Shown here: positions 7,432-15,779 of the stretch, piece by piece
Position numbering within the stretch: the first letter of the stretch is position 1
How the letters are laid out: the number at the start of each line of letters is the position of its first letter
Assembly (NCBI GenBank): GCA_964626565.1
Contig: CAZVFX010000065.1
Location: 1 to 40,636 of the forward strand
DNA: 40,636 nt
Origin: CAZVFX01 sp964626565
GTDB lineage: Bacteria > Myxococcota_A > UBA9042 > CAIXZC01
Reading direction: 5' to 3'
Made by a program: the position numbers and the translations under genes
Notes under the pieces: generated by a model
Told to the model about the DNA's origin: nothing
What the model saw: the letters and a program-made list of their open reading frames with translations, nothing else
Database searches by the model: none

Positions 7432-7966
7432 GGTTGCGCTCTTGCCAGGTCGTGACGTACCGGGCGTAGGAACGGCAGCCGTTCCAGTATGCCAGCCACT
7501 GGAGTTCCGGCACGTAGGCCGGCTGGCGGCAGCGGATCTTGTTTTCCGCTCGTTCCTGCAGGTATAGAATCACCTGAACCACGACCCGCCGGGCGCAATG
7601 GCGCTGGAGTGCACAATCGGGCTCCACTCGCTCGAAATTGCGGCTGTACCACCTCAGCCAACTCCAGGTCCGGGAGTGTCGTAGCTGCCACAGGCCGAGG
7701 TCGAGTTTGTGGTCCCAGACCTTTTTGACCTGGCGGCAGTTGGTGCGACAGGCTGCTTCCCGCACGCACTTCTTGCCCTTCCACTTCCGGCAGTATCTGA
7801 CCGCCTCGTGATTGCCGCTGCTTTCGCGGCGGACCAGTTCCCGTAGGATCCATTTTTCGACCCCGGTTCTTTCGGCCACATATTTTATGTCTCGCTCGAC
7901 GCTGGACTTGAACTCGGGATCGGGTGCTGCGCTCAACAGAATAGCGACTGCTGCTGCAACGGACAT
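7424..7966 (-). CDS. Small exported lytic transglycosylase-like protein
   Basis: A 180-residue protein. The frame is open further upstream to 8194, but the ATG at 7966 has GAGGAGG seven bases before it and begins a short hydrophobic signal (VAAAVAILLSAA), so it is preferred. Around residues 34-46 the pattern LRELVRRESSG matches the catalytic Glu region of SLT-type lysozyme-like enzymes (ESxG), followed by DLGLWQL, equivalent to the family's GLxQ motif. The insert between the two is unusually Cys- and Lys-rich, and only weak equivalents of the later SLT motifs are visible (WLAYWNGC). Peptidoglycan cleavage in the periplasm is likely; a divergent or inactive enzyme is possible. It diverges from the MoeA-like gene. 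Confidence 0.7.
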   Translation of the reverse strand: MSVAAAVAILLSAAPDPEFKSSVERDIKYVAERTGVEKWILRELVRRESSGNHEAVRYCRKWKGKKCVREAACRTNCRQVKKVWDHKLDLGLWQLRHSRTWSWLRWYSRNFERVEPDCALQRHCARRVVVQVILYLQERAENKIRCRQPAYVPELQWLAYWNGCRSYARYVTTWQERNPN

Positions 7967-8096
7967 TCTTGTCCTCCTCAGCGCCGTTCGCCGACGCTTC
8001 GCACACCTTTGCCGCCTTGCAGTCCTATTCAGTTCCAGCAATAAGTTGTGTATCCGAGTTACCTTCGTCCAGTCATCGGGTAGCCAGTCGCTGCTC

Positions 8097-8125
8097 TTGT
8101 TTAAAGGAAGAATCGGTCCTAAGGT
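8097..8125 (+). promoter_or_regulatory. Possible promoter of the MoeA-like/TrpA-like pair
   Basis: TTGTTT (8097-8102), a 17-bp spacer and TAAGGT (8120-8125). Transcription from about 8132 would put the TTG codon at 8151 after a 19-nt leader, like other leaders in this window, and would exclude the GTG at 8124 as a start. The -10 box is weak. Confidence 0.35.
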
Positions 8126-8150
8126 GATCTTTGCCAGAAGGGGGGGCGAT

Positions 8151-9257
8151 TTGCCGGCAACCGGAAGATATAAGCCTGAGTTTGACGCGGCCATGGAGTC
8201 GATTGACGCGGCGCTGCAGCCTGTTTCGGGCGCCGAAGAAGTTCCGCTGTCCTGCGCATTGGGCCGGCGGGCGGAAAAAGCGGTGGTTGCTCCGGGTGTT
8301 TATCCTCAGACGCGTTTGGCAGGCATGGACGGCAAGGCTGTGGGAGCTGACGGGCGGTTTGTTTCGGACCGCGTTCTGGGCACCGGGGAGCCGGTGCCGG
8401 AAGGGACTGTGCGGGTGGTGCCGGAAGAGGAGCTTGAAAGTTACCGGGCCGGAACGGGGGACGAGCCCGGGCGCAACTATGTTGCCGAACCGGAAACTGA
8501 GTACCTGGCGGGTGACGTGATTGTGGCGCCCGGAGCTGTCATCGATGCGGCGACTGTGTCGCAGTTGGCTCTTTTCGGCTTCGAGAGCCTGGAGGTGCTG
8601 CGCCGGCCGGTGATTCGGGTGCTGGTTTACGGCGAAGGACCTCGAAGCGGTGCGGTATCGGCCTGGCTGTGTGGTTTTCTGGAAGGACTGGGCGACGTCG
8701 AGGTGGCTGCCGGGAGTGTGTCCTCCCTTGTCGGCATCGCCGGGGACGCGGAAGGTGCGGATCTGTTGGTGCTTGCGTCGGACACGGAGCCGGGACGGTA
8801 CGGGGAGATGAGGCGTGATCTATATGATGATCCCGTGTCCGGTTGGTCCCCCGGTTTCTGGAAAGTAGGGCTGCATCCGTGCAAGCACGTTGGTTTCGGG
8901 TTTGCCGGGGCGGGTGTTCCGACCCTCGTGTTTCCTGATGTCTTGTCCAAAACAGTGCTTTCGGCCCTGGTGTTCGCCCCCATTGCAGTGGACGGTCTGC
9001 TGGCGCGGCGGACGTGTAGAATGGCATGTGATCTTACTTCGCGGTTGGAGCTTTGCGGGCCGTTTCCGGAGGCGGTGCCGGTGCGGGTTGAGTTGCGGGA
9101 AGGAGCAGTTGTGGCCCGGCCGTTACCGGTTCGTGACTCGTTTTCGGCGCGGCGGGTAGCGGTGGCCAACGGCGTGATCATCGCGCACGGTCCGATGGAA
9201 CCATCTCAACCGTACCAAGTGTTGCTGCCGGGAGGGGGAGTCCATGACTTCGTCTAG
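8151..9257 (+). CDS. MoeA-like protein with altered active-site motifs
   Basis: About 368 residues from a TTG preceded by AAGGGGGG; the ATG at 8193 is an alternative 14 codons in, while the longer open frame back to 7812 overlaps the opposite gene and is not believed. Similarity to molybdopterin molybdenumtransferase MoeA runs along the chain: VPLSCALGRR, GMDGKAV (family SAMDGYA), GTGEPVPEG (TGAPxP), GDVIVAPGAVIDAATVSQLA, and a C-terminal MoCF-type domain from about 160. Catalytic-domain motifs differ: TGDE is YGEG, SGGxSxGD is ASDTEPGRYG, PGKP is PCKH and LPGNP is FPDVLSK. Classical molybdate insertion is therefore doubtful. Its stop overlaps the TrpA-like gene by 14 bases. No other molybdenum-cofactor enzyme is in the window. 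Confidence 0.7.
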   Translation: MPATGRYKPEFDAAMESIDAALQPVSGAEEVPLSCALGRRAEKAVVAPGVYPQTRLAGMDGKAVGADGRFVSDRVLGTGEPVPEGTVRVVPEEELESYRAGTGDEPGRNYVAEPETEYLAGDVIVAPGAVIDAATVSQLALFGFESLEVLRRPVIRVLVYGEGPRSGAVSAWLCGFLEGLGDVEVAAGSVSSLVGIAGDAEGADLLVLASDTEPGRYGEMRRDLYDDPVSGWSPGFWKVGLHPCKHVGFGFAGAGVPTLVFPDVLSKTVLSALVFAPIAVDGLLARRTCRMACDLTSRLELCGPFPEAVPVRVELREGAVVARPLPVRDSFSARRVAVANGVIIAHGPMEPSQPYQVLLPGGGVHDFV

Positions 9258-10041
9258 ATTGCTGCAGGCGTTTGCCGATGCAAGGGCGGCGGGTCGAACG
9301 CTCTTTCTGCCCGAGATTCTGACCGGATATCCCGACGAAGAAAGTTCGCTGCAGGCCATGGATTATGCGGCCGGCTTTGACCACGTGGTGTGCAAGGCGC
9401 CGACGCCGGTTTTCGCAAATCATCCTTCCAACACCAATGCTGTCCTTGTCAACGCGCATCGCACCGCGATTGCCAACGGCGTCACAGTGGGGAAGACAGT
9501 GGAAATTCTGGGCAGGTATCAGCCCAACTTCCTGGTGGTCTATCGTAACGCAGTGACATCCGGAGCGGCGCAGTTTTTGAAAGACCTTGACGCGAGGATC
9601 GACGGCGTCATTTTTGTGGAAGGCGTGGGCGGCGACGAGGCCGCTTTGGAATTGCTGGGAGAAGAGGACTTGTCCACGGCAGAGCTTTCTGCAGAGTCGG
9701 GGGTGGATATCGCTCGCATCGTGTACGCCGGCCATGATACGGGCTTTGACGAGGCGGTGACGGCGGCCAGGGGTTTTGTGTATCTGGCCCTGTCGGATCA
9801 GACCGGGGGGAGCCTTCGACCTTTCCAGGTTCTAAAGGCGGCGGTGGACCGCATCCGCTGGGTCACTGATACTCCCGTCGTGGCTGGTTTCGGCATCCGA
9901 ACTGCTGACGACGTCCGGCGAGTGGTGGGCGAAACCGGAGTGGACGGGGTCACCGTAGGTACGCGGTTGATAGAATGCTCCGGCCGTAGTTTCGACGCCT
10001 TTCGTGAGACCTTCGACGACCTGTACAGTGGGCTTGGATAA
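9244..10041 (+). CDS. TrpA-like TIM-barrel protein lacking the usual catalytic motif
   Basis: A 265-residue cytosolic protein starting inside the MoeA-like gene after AGGGGGAG. It follows tryptophan synthase alpha chains in order: LFLPEILTGYPDEE near the N-terminus, LVVYRNAVTSGAAQFL, VDGVIF-type strand, GFVYLALSDQTGG (family GFxYxxSxxGxTG), VVAGFGIRTADDVRRV and DGVTVGTRLIE. The segment that should carry the catalytic Glu and Asp (ELGIPFSDPxADGP) reads FDHVVCKAPTPVFANHP, so indole-glycerol phosphate cleavage is unlikely by the known mechanism. No trpB or other tryptophan gene is nearby. Phosphate binding through the C-terminal loops may be retained. Its partner is presumably the overlapping MoeA-like product; the substrate is unknown. 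Confidence 0.75.
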   Translation: MTSSRLLQAFADARAAGRTLFLPEILTGYPDEESSLQAMDYAAGFDHVVCKAPTPVFANHPSNTNAVLVNAHRTAIANGVTVGKTVEILGRYQPNFLVVYRNAVTSGAAQFLKDLDARIDGVIFVEGVGGDEAALELLGEEDLSTAELSAESGVDIARIVYAGHDTGFDEAVTAARGFVYLALSDQTGGSLRPFQVLKAAVDRIRWVTDTPVVAGFGIRTADDVRRVVGETGVDGVTVGTRLIECSGRSFDAFRETFDDLYSGLG

Positions 10042-10046
10042 AGCCC
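10030..10046 (+). terminator. Hairpin over the stop codon of the TrpA-like gene
   Basis: GGGCTT and AAGCCC form a perfect 6-bp stem with a 5-nt loop, spanning the TAA stop (10039-10041). There is no following T-run, so intrinsic termination is uncertain; the next promoter begins eight bases later. Confidence 0.4.
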
Positions 10047-10053
10047 GCCCTAC

Positions 10054-10082
10054 TTGCCCCCCGCTCCACTTTCTGGGATGAT
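10054..10082 (+). promoter_or_regulatory. Promoter of giant lipoprotein 1 (paralogous promoter)
   Basis: TTGCCC (10054-10059), a 17-bp spacer and GATGAT (10077-10082). The 15-mer TTTCTGGGATGATGT at 10070-10084 is identical to that at 15741-15755 upstream of paralogue 2, at almost the same distance from the ATG (38 and 39 nt). The predicted start near 10089 leaves a 19-nt leader. Confidence 0.65.
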
Positions 10083-10107
10083 GTGCTGGTGTAAAAAGGG
10101 GGAATTA

Positions 10108-13100
10108 ATGCGCACTGCCGTGATTCTTGCCTGCGTGCTGATGTTCGTCGGTTGTTCCACTGAAGCGGGAAAAGTCGACCTGGTGAAAGAGATAGACGCA
10201 GGTAGCGATGTGACCGTCGCGGAAGTGACGGCTGAAGTGACCATTGCAGACCTGACCGTCGCTCCGGACCTGCCCCGGGAGATCATTCCAGACTTCTCCT
10301 CGCCGGACATTCCAGTCTTGGGATGCGATCCGGGCGAAGGATGCTTTATGGACCAGTGTGCGGGCAACGGCGACTGTGATTCCGGATGGTGCGTGGAGCA
10401 CATGGGCGAAAAGGTCTGTTCCCAGACCTGCCTGGACGAATGCCCCGCAGGATGGAGTTGCACCCAGGTGGCGGGGACGGTGCCGGACATAGTATTCATC
10501 TGTGTCTCCGATTTCCCCAACCTGTGCCGGCCTTGTGCGAAAGCCGCTGACTGTGCGGGCGTCACCGGCACAGAGGATGCCTGCGTCCAGTACGGGGCGG
10601 CTGGTAACTTCTGCGGCGGATCCTGTGACTCCACGCCCGGAGAGGGTAAGGAATGCCCCTGGGGTTTTTCCTGCACTGACGTCGTGACGGTGGAGGGTGT
10701 TGAGCTGACGAAATGCGTCAACGATGCGGGGGTCTGCCCCTGTACCGAAACCTCGGTGGAGTTGGGGCTGTGGACGACTTGCGAAGCAACCAATGAATTC
10801 GGAACGTGCGCGGGAATGCGCGTGTGTGAGGAGTCGGGTCTGTCCCCCTGCGACGCACTGAATCCAGCGGCGGAGCAGTGCAACGGCCTGGACGACAACT
10901 GCGACGGAGACATCGATGAGCCGTTGCTGGTGGACGGCGATTTTGTGAACCTGTGCGACGACGGTAACGACTGCTCGACGGACAAGTGCACCGGCGCAGA
11001 AGGGTGCGTCAACGAGTTGCTGGAGTCGGGCGATTGCAACGACGGTAACCCGTGCACCGTGGCCGACCACTGCGACCAGGGAGTGTGCCTGGGCGACCCG
11101 GTGGAATGTGACGACGAAAACCCGTGCACCGACAACGTGTGCACCGAAACGGGCGGCTGCGAGTACCCGGCTGTGGCCGGTGACTGTGACGACGCCGACG
11201 CGTGTACGCTGGGCGACCACTGTGCCGACGGAATGTGCAAAGGGGAGCCGGTTGCCTGCGACTGCCTGGCGGATGAAGATTGTGCAGACCTGGAGGACCA
11301 GAACCTCTGTAACGGAACACTGGTATGCGATGATTCCGCCGCCCCGTTCAAATGTGTCGTGGACCCGGGCACGGTCGTCGAATGTCCCGGGGCCGAAGGG
11401 GCAAGCGCCATTTGTCTTCAGCCCTACTGCGCCCCGGAAACGGGAGAGTGCTCCCTGGTGCCGGACCACGAAGGCATGGCGTGCGATGACGGCGATGCGT
11501 GCACATTCTCAGACACCTGCACGGAAGGCGAGTGCACCGCAGGCCCGACGCTGAATTGCAACGACGGCAATCCGTGCACCGACGAATCCTGCGACCCCAC
11601 CTCCGGCTGTTTTTTTAACACCAACACAATGCCCTGCGATGACGGGAGTGCTTGTACCACCGAGGATGTGTGCAGCGACGGTGACTGTCTGGGAGGCCCT
11701 GCGGCGGACTGTGATGATAACAACCCGTGCACCGACGACGGGTGCGACCCCGGGGTCGGCTGCATCTTCGAAACCAACTCCCTCCCCTGCGATGACGGCA
11801 ACGCCTGTACCACCGGCGATACGTGCGCAGACGGCTGGTGCGTGGCCGACGGGGAGTTGGCCTGCGATGACGGCAACAGTTGCACCGTTGATTCATGCTC
11901 CCCTTCCGCCGGCTGCGTCAATCAGAACGCAGACCTTCCGTGTAGCGACGGTGACCCATGCACAGTGGGAGACCACTGCGAGTCAGGAGCGTGTGTGCCC
12001 CTGGCCCAGCAACAGTGCGACGACGGCAATCCGTGCACCGATGATTCGTGCAACGACGCCGGCTTGTGTGTTTTTAACTCGAACACACTGGCCTGCGATG
12101 ACGGCAGTGCTTGTACTACGAACGACCAGTGTGCAGGGGGCTGGTGCGTCGGCGGAGACCCGCTGACCTGTGACGACGGCAACGAGTGCACCGACGACTC
12201 ATGCGACCCCGCGCTCGGCTGTGTTTTTAACACCAACACAATGCCCTGCGATGACGGTAGCGTGTGCACCGTCGGCGATGAGTGCACTCTGGGTGAGTGC
12301 GTCGGTGGCGACGAGCTGTTCTGCACCGACCAGAACCCCTGCACCGACGATTCATGCGACCCCGACCTGGGCTGTGTCTTTAACGATAACACCCTCCCTT
12401 GCGATGACGGTGATGCTTGTACCACCGAGGACCAGTGTGGGGGCGGCTCGTGTATGGGCGGAGGAGCGTTGACGTGCGACGATGGCAACGAATGCACTGA
12501 CGATTCGTGCGACCCCGACCTCGGCTGTGTTTTTGACACCAACACCCTTCCCTGCGATGACGGGGACTCGTGTACTGCGGGGGACGTGTGTGGCGCCGGC
12601 GTGTGCGCGGGTGCGACCTGCGGGCAGTTGGGAATGTTGTGCGTTGACGGCGTGTGCGTGCAGCCTGCGTGCGGGTCGCTGGCGTTCGATGGCGATGATT
12701 CCGTGGACGTAGCCAACCACAACTGGGACGGTGACTTGACCGAACTGACCGTGGAGGCTTGGGTCAACTCCTCCAGCCCCACCCAGGCCTGGATCGCCAG
12801 AATAGTCAACCGCCACCTGGCGTGCGGCGCGGGTGCGGCCGCTTCCTCTTTCTCCCTGCACCTGGAAGGGGCCGAGACGTTGCGGCTGTGGGTGTGCAAG
12901 ACCGAGGATCCGCCGCTGGTATCTGTGGGCGGGGACATCGGCGATGTTTTGAAGGACGGCCAGTGGCACCACGTTGCGGGCACCTGGAAAAGCGGCGGCA
13001 TGTCCAGGGTCTTCCTGGACGGCAACATTGTGGCGGAACTGGCGTCAACCGGCGGGACGGTGGGCAAAGGAGAGTTGCCCCTGTTCCTGGGCGGAGTGCC

Positions 13101-14169
13101 GCCTTACGGACAGCATTATGAAGGAAACCTGTCTTCAGTGCGCATTTCGTCAAAGGTGAGGTACACGGAACCGTTTGTGCCTCCGCAGCAGATGTCCCCC
13201 GACGCAGATACACTGAACTTGTGGCTGCTGTCGGAAGGGGAAGGAAACACGGCACACGATTCGGTGGCCGGAAAGCACGGCACCCTGACCGGACCGACCT
13301 GGGTGGATGGCGGGCCGTGGCCGGAGTGCTGCATCCCTGAGTGCGCAGGCAAAGAGTGCGGCGAAGACGGTTGCGGCGGTTCTTGCGGTGCGTGTGGGGA
13401 AGGGTTCCACTGCGATGCTGACCTGTGCGTCCCGGACTGCCTTCCTGACTGTGCGGGGATGGAGTGCGGGGATGACGGCTGTGGTGGTTCGTGTGGGGAT
13501 TGTCAGCTGGACGAATTGTGTTTTGACGGTGCGTGCAAGCCCAAGTGCAGTCCGTATGCCTTCGGCACTGCAGGACTGGGAGTGAACAACGGGTGGAGTT
13601 GCACAGACGTGTGTAACCAGTTCAACGGCGTTTCGGTGAACTGGGATAGCAAGCAGGAGCAGATCGACTATTGCCAGAGCCTGCACCCGGGGTCAAACGT
13701 GATTGTTGCCAACCCCAACAACCACAGCTATCCGATCTACGAGCCACAGGGTCCCACCTGCAAGGTCAACGAGGACGGCAAGAAGACCGGCTGGTCAGGC
13801 AACGGAACTCCCCAGTACGGGGACCAGATTCTGTGCAAGTGCGAGAAGGGCTGTGACTGCATTGTCGAGTGCGCCGAAGACGAGCTGTGCGTGGCCGGCG
13901 AGTGCGCCCCGGTGGCGTGCCCCCAGGGCTTCGAGCCCGAACTGGGTGGATCCGACGGAAGGTCGTGGTGGAAGTCCACCAACTGTACCGGCACCGAATA
14001 TATGGAGCCGCCGCCGTTTCCGCCGCCGTGGCGGGCTGAGCCGACCTTGCTGTGCAAGGCGAAGAACGGCACCAACTTCCAGGTGAAGTCGGTGAAAACC
14101 TCGCCCCAGTGCAATGGGTCGAGTGCCACTGCAACCACGGTGTGGTTGGAGGTGGTCGACCCGCTGTAG
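10108..14169 (+). CDS. Giant Cys-rich lipoprotein 1: constant head, CDDGN stalk, LamG domain
   Basis: A 1353-residue protein. The ATG at 10108 follows AAAGGGGGAATTA and opens a lipoprotein signal ending MFVGC; an in-frame ATG at 10054 lies upstream of the predicted transcript start. After an acidic tether comes the constant head (about 71-270: GEGCFMDQC, SGWCVEHMGEKVC, CPWGFSC, VNDAGVCPC, one MopE motif CNGLDDNCDGDIDE). Residues 278-845 hold about 19 CDDGNxCT repeats, alternating two types. Residues 854-1066 form a LamG/concanavalin-like domain (LTVEAWVN; DGQWHHVAGTW; VFLDGN). Two CAGKECGxDGCGGSCG modules and two Trp/Cys-rich caps end the chain. The predicted role is surface display of a glycan- or protein-binding domain on an outer-membrane stalk. 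Ligand unknown. Confidence 0.88.
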   Translation: MRTAVILACVLMFVGCSTEAGKVDLVKEIDAGSDVTVAEVTAEVTIADLTVAPDLPREIIPDFSSPDIPVLGCDPGEGCFMDQCAGNGDCDSGWCVEHMGEKVCSQTCLDECPAGWSCTQVAGTVPDIVFICVSDFPNLCRPCAKAADCAGVTGTEDACVQYGAAGNFCGGSCDSTPGEGKECPWGFSCTDVVTVEGVELTKCVNDAGVCPCTETSVELGLWTTCEATNEFGTCAGMRVCEESGLSPCDALNPAAEQCNGLDDNCDGDIDEPLLVDGDFVNLCDDGNDCSTDKCTGAEGCVNELLESGDCNDGNPCTVADHCDQGVCLGDPVECDDENPCTDNVCTETGGCEYPAVAGDCDDADACTLGDHCADGMCKGEPVACDCLADEDCADLEDQNLCNGTLVCDDSAAPFKCVVDPGTVVECPGAEGASAICLQPYCAPETGECSLVPDHEGMACDDGDACTFSDTCTEGECTAGPTLNCNDGNPCTDESCDPTSGCFFNTNTMPCDDGSACTTEDVCSDGDCLGGPAADCDDNNPCTDDGCDPGVGCIFETNSLPCDDGNACTTGDTCADGWCVADGELACDDGNSCTVDSCSPSAGCVNQNADLPCSDGDPCTVGDHCESGACVPLAQQQCDDGNPCTDDSCNDAGLCVFNSNTLACDDGSACTTNDQCAGGWCVGGDPLTCDDGNECTDDSCDPALGCVFNTNTMPCDDGSVCTVGDECTLGECVGGDELFCTDQNPCTDDSCDPDLGCVFNDNTLPCDDGDACTTEDQCGGGSCMGGGALTCDDGNECTDDSCDPDLGCVFDTNTLPCDDGDSCTAGDVCGAGVCAGATCGQLGMLCVDGVCVQPACGSLAFDGDDSVDVANHNWDGDLTELTVEAWVNSSSPTQAWIARIVNRHLACGAGAAASSFSLHLEGAETLRLWVCKTEDPPLVSVGGDIGDVLKDGQWHHVAGTWKSGGMSRVFLDGNIVAELASTGGTVGKGELPLFLGGVPPYGQHYEGNLSSVRISSKVRYTEPFVPPQQMSPDADTLNLWLLSEGEGNTAHDSVAGKHGTLTGPTWVDGGPWPECCIPECAGKECGEDGCGGSCGACGEGFHCDADLCVPDCLPDCAGMECGDDGCGGSCGDCQLDELCFDGACKPKCSPYAFGTAGLGVNNGWSCTDVCNQFNGVSVNWDSKQEQIDYCQSLHPGSNVIVANPNNHSYPIYEPQGPTCKVNEDGKKTGWSGNGTPQYGDQILCKCEKGCDCIVECAEDELCVAGECAPVACPQGFEPELGGSDGRSWWKSTNCTGTEYMEPPPFPPPWRAEPTLLCKAKNGTNFQVKSVKTSPQCNGSSATATTVWLEVVDPL

Positions 14170-14222
14170 GGTGTGGGTCTGGGTGTGTTATGAACTGGGT
14201 CGGGACTGGCGTGGGAGAACTG

Positions 14223-14252
14223 TTGGGGGAAGTTGGGTGACTGCGGTATGAT
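14223..14252 (+). promoter_or_regulatory. Promoter of the DUF1684 gene
   Basis: TTGGGG (14223-14228), an 18-bp spacer and TATGAT (14247-14252). The predicted start near 14259 gives a 15-nt leader containing GGAGG (14262-14266). Confidence 0.45.
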
Positions 14253-14273
14253 GTGCGGGACGGAGGTGGTTGC

Positions 14274-15686
14274 ATGCGTGCGGCGGTTGCTTGGGGGAGC
14301 GCGATACTTGTTTTGGTGCTGGTGGCACCAGCTCTGGCAACTACAGGCGGGCCTTCGGTAGTGGAGATGCTGGGGTATCAGCCGGTGGATGGGAAGGTGT
14401 ATTGGCTGGAGCATTCGGGCGGGGAGAGTGGTGACCTGCCGTGGTTGTTCTATATCGACTTGAAGTCGGACAGGAAGGGCGTCGCTCACAAAGTGAAGAG
14501 CTGGTATCGGGGCGACTTGCCTGAGGACACGTTCTGGGACCGGCTCCACGACTTGAAGCAGCGCCTGAAACCGATGAAGGAGCTGCCGCTGGGCGAGTTT
14601 GTAATTGAGGTGCATGCCCGCAAGGTCGGGGATTGGTACGAATGCGAGGATTGCGGCGATCCTGCAGTGCCTCACTACAAGACGTCGGTGAGCGTGACCC
14701 GTCGGGCGAACGGGGCGGGGGCGAGTACCACCATCGAGGCTTACCACAGCCACAAAGTGCGACTGTTGACCGTTCACCAGGCGCCCACGGGGGAGGCCAT
14801 TGCGATCATTTCCTATACCGGTATTCCGGTGGAGGGAGGGTACGAGGAGCAGCGGGTTCTCTTCTTGCGCCCGGCTCACGAGTTGTCGGTGTTGAAGTGG
14901 AGGGAGGAGCGGGTCGACAACTTGAAGAAGGAAGGAGGTTGGCTGTCGCTCGCGGGGTTGTTCTGGCTGAAGGAAGGGGTCAACACCTTTGGTTCGGCGA
15001 AAGACCGGGATATTGTCCTTCCTACGCACGCTCCCGCGCGTGTGGGCGCGTTGATCCTGAAGGATCGGCGGGTGCGGTTGAAGCTGGTTGAGGGGATTGA
15101 CGCAACGTGCGCGGGCGAGTCGGTGACGGAGAGGGAGATGCGCACCGACGCTGACCCTTCCGCTCCGGCTGACCGGGTCAGGATGCCTCCGTTCAGTTTT
15201 CTGGTGATCATCAGGGGCGGGAAGCCGGCGCTGCGGGTGTACGATATGAAGGCCGGGACTTTGCGCAAGTTCAAGGGAATCGACTACTTCCCCATAAGTG
15301 AGTCATGGCGCATTGTTGCGCGTTACAAGCCTTACCCGGAGCCACGAACCGTTGAGGTGTCTACTGCGATCAGCACAACGGAGAAGGTAGTGGTGCCCGG
15401 TGAGTTTCATTTCGAGGTGGATGGTAAGTCGTATACTCTTCAGCCCATGAGTTATGAGGGAGCGGACGAGTTATCCCTGTTGTTCGGCGACCGCACCAAT
15501 GGCAAGGGCAGTTATGGTGGCGGCCGATTTCTTGATGTGCCGAAGCCGGAGGATGGGAAAGCGATCCTCGATTTCAACCGGGCCTACAGCCCGCCCTGCT
15601 ATTTTACCAATTTCGCTACCTGTCCCCTGCCGTGGAAGGAGAACCGGTTGCCGGTGAAGGTTGGGGCCGGGGAGAAAGGCAAGTAA
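14274..15686 (+). CDS. Exported DUF1684 protein with a novel N-terminal domain
   Basis: A 470-residue protein. The ATG at 14274 follows GGAGG by seven bases; a GTG at 14253 in the same frame lies upstream of the predicted transcript start. Residues 1-23 are a Sec signal peptide cleaved after ALA. Residues 24-205 form an unrecognised beta-rich domain with one CxxC pair (YECEDCGD). From about 206 to the end the protein is DUF1684: LKWREERVDNLKKEGGWLSL, GLFWLKEGVNTFGS, GKGSYGGGRFLDVP, LDFNRAYSPPC and CPLPWKENRLPVKVGAGEK. DUF1684 proteins usually lack the large N-terminal domain. No function is established. The gene sits alone between two giant lipoprotein paralogues with its own promoter. Confidence 0.82.
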   Translation: MRAAVAWGSAILVLVLVAPALATTGGPSVVEMLGYQPVDGKVYWLEHSGGESGDLPWLFYIDLKSDRKGVAHKVKSWYRGDLPEDTFWDRLHDLKQRLKPMKELPLGEFVIEVHARKVGDWYECEDCGDPAVPHYKTSVSVTRRANGAGASTTIEAYHSHKVRLLTVHQAPTGEAIAIISYTGIPVEGGYEEQRVLFLRPAHELSVLKWREERVDNLKKEGGWLSLAGLFWLKEGVNTFGSAKDRDIVLPTHAPARVGALILKDRRVRLKLVEGIDATCAGESVTEREMRTDADPSAPADRVRMPPFSFLVIIRGGKPALRVYDMKAGTLRKFKGIDYFPISESWRIVARYKPYPEPRTVEVSTAISTTEKVVVPGEFHFEVDGKSYTLQPMSYEGADELSLLFGDRTNGKGSYGGGRFLDVPKPEDGKAILDFNRAYSPPCYFTNFATCPLPWKENRLPVKVGAGEKGK

Positions 15687-15693
15687 AGGCGGC

Positions 15694-15733
15694 TTGGGGC
15701 TTGGAGCCGCTCGCGGTCCAGCCCTTGCCCCAA
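15694..15733 (+). terminator. Compound hairpin after the DUF1684 gene
   Basis: TTGGGGC (15694-15700) pairs with GCCCCAA (15727-15733); inside, TGGA pairs with TCCA and CCG with CGG. The structure begins eight bases after the stop codon. The right arm contains most of the -35 hexamer (TTGCCC, 15725-15730) of the next gene's promoter. AAAGGCGGCTT flanks it as a direct repeat (15685-15695, 15732-15742). There is no T-run. Confidence 0.4.
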
Positions 15734-15753
15734 AGGCGGCTTTCTGGGATGAT
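15725..15753 (+). promoter_or_regulatory. Promoter of giant lipoprotein 2 (paralogous promoter)
   Basis: TTGCCC (15725-15730), a 17-bp spacer and GATGAT (15748-15753), the same boxes and spacing as at 10054-10082, with the 15-mer TTTCTGGGATGATGT at 15741-15755. The predicted start near 15760 gives a 20-nt leader with GGAGGG. Confidence 0.65.
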
Positions 15754-15779
15754 GTATCGGCACGGTACTGGAGGGCAGA

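Noticed and set aside
7812..8150. N-terminal extension of the MoeA-like gene
   Set aside because: It overlaps the opposite transglycosylase-like gene and its start region, shows no MoeA similarity and lies upstream of the likely promoter.
7967..8194. N-terminal extension of the lytic transglycosylase-like gene
   Set aside because: The ATG at 7966 has a strong Shine-Dalgarno sequence and begins a signal peptide; the extension is basic, unstructured and lacks a start signal.
10050..11469. Two open frames of about 453 codons on the minus strand across lipoprotein 1
   Set aside because: They mirror the CDDGN/Cys codons of the plus-strand gene, have Ser/His/Pro- or Val/Ala/Arg-biased composition, no Shine-Dalgarno sequence and no domain. 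The plus frame has signal peptide, promoter and families.
10950..12620. CRISPR-like or tandem DNA repeats
   Set aside because: The regular pattern is coding CDDGN repeats with codon variation and no conserved spacer-repeat structure; no cas genes are present.
14170..14215. Further heptamer array after lipoprotein 1
   Set aside because: GGGTGTG-like words recur but do not hold a 7-nt phase for more than two units.
15685..15742. A tiny mobile element bounded by AAAGGCGGCTT repeats
   Set aside because: The hairpin between the 11-bp direct repeats looks like a miniature insertion with target duplication, but it is only 36 bp, and the right repeat forms part of the promoter spacer; a terminator plus promoter explains it better.
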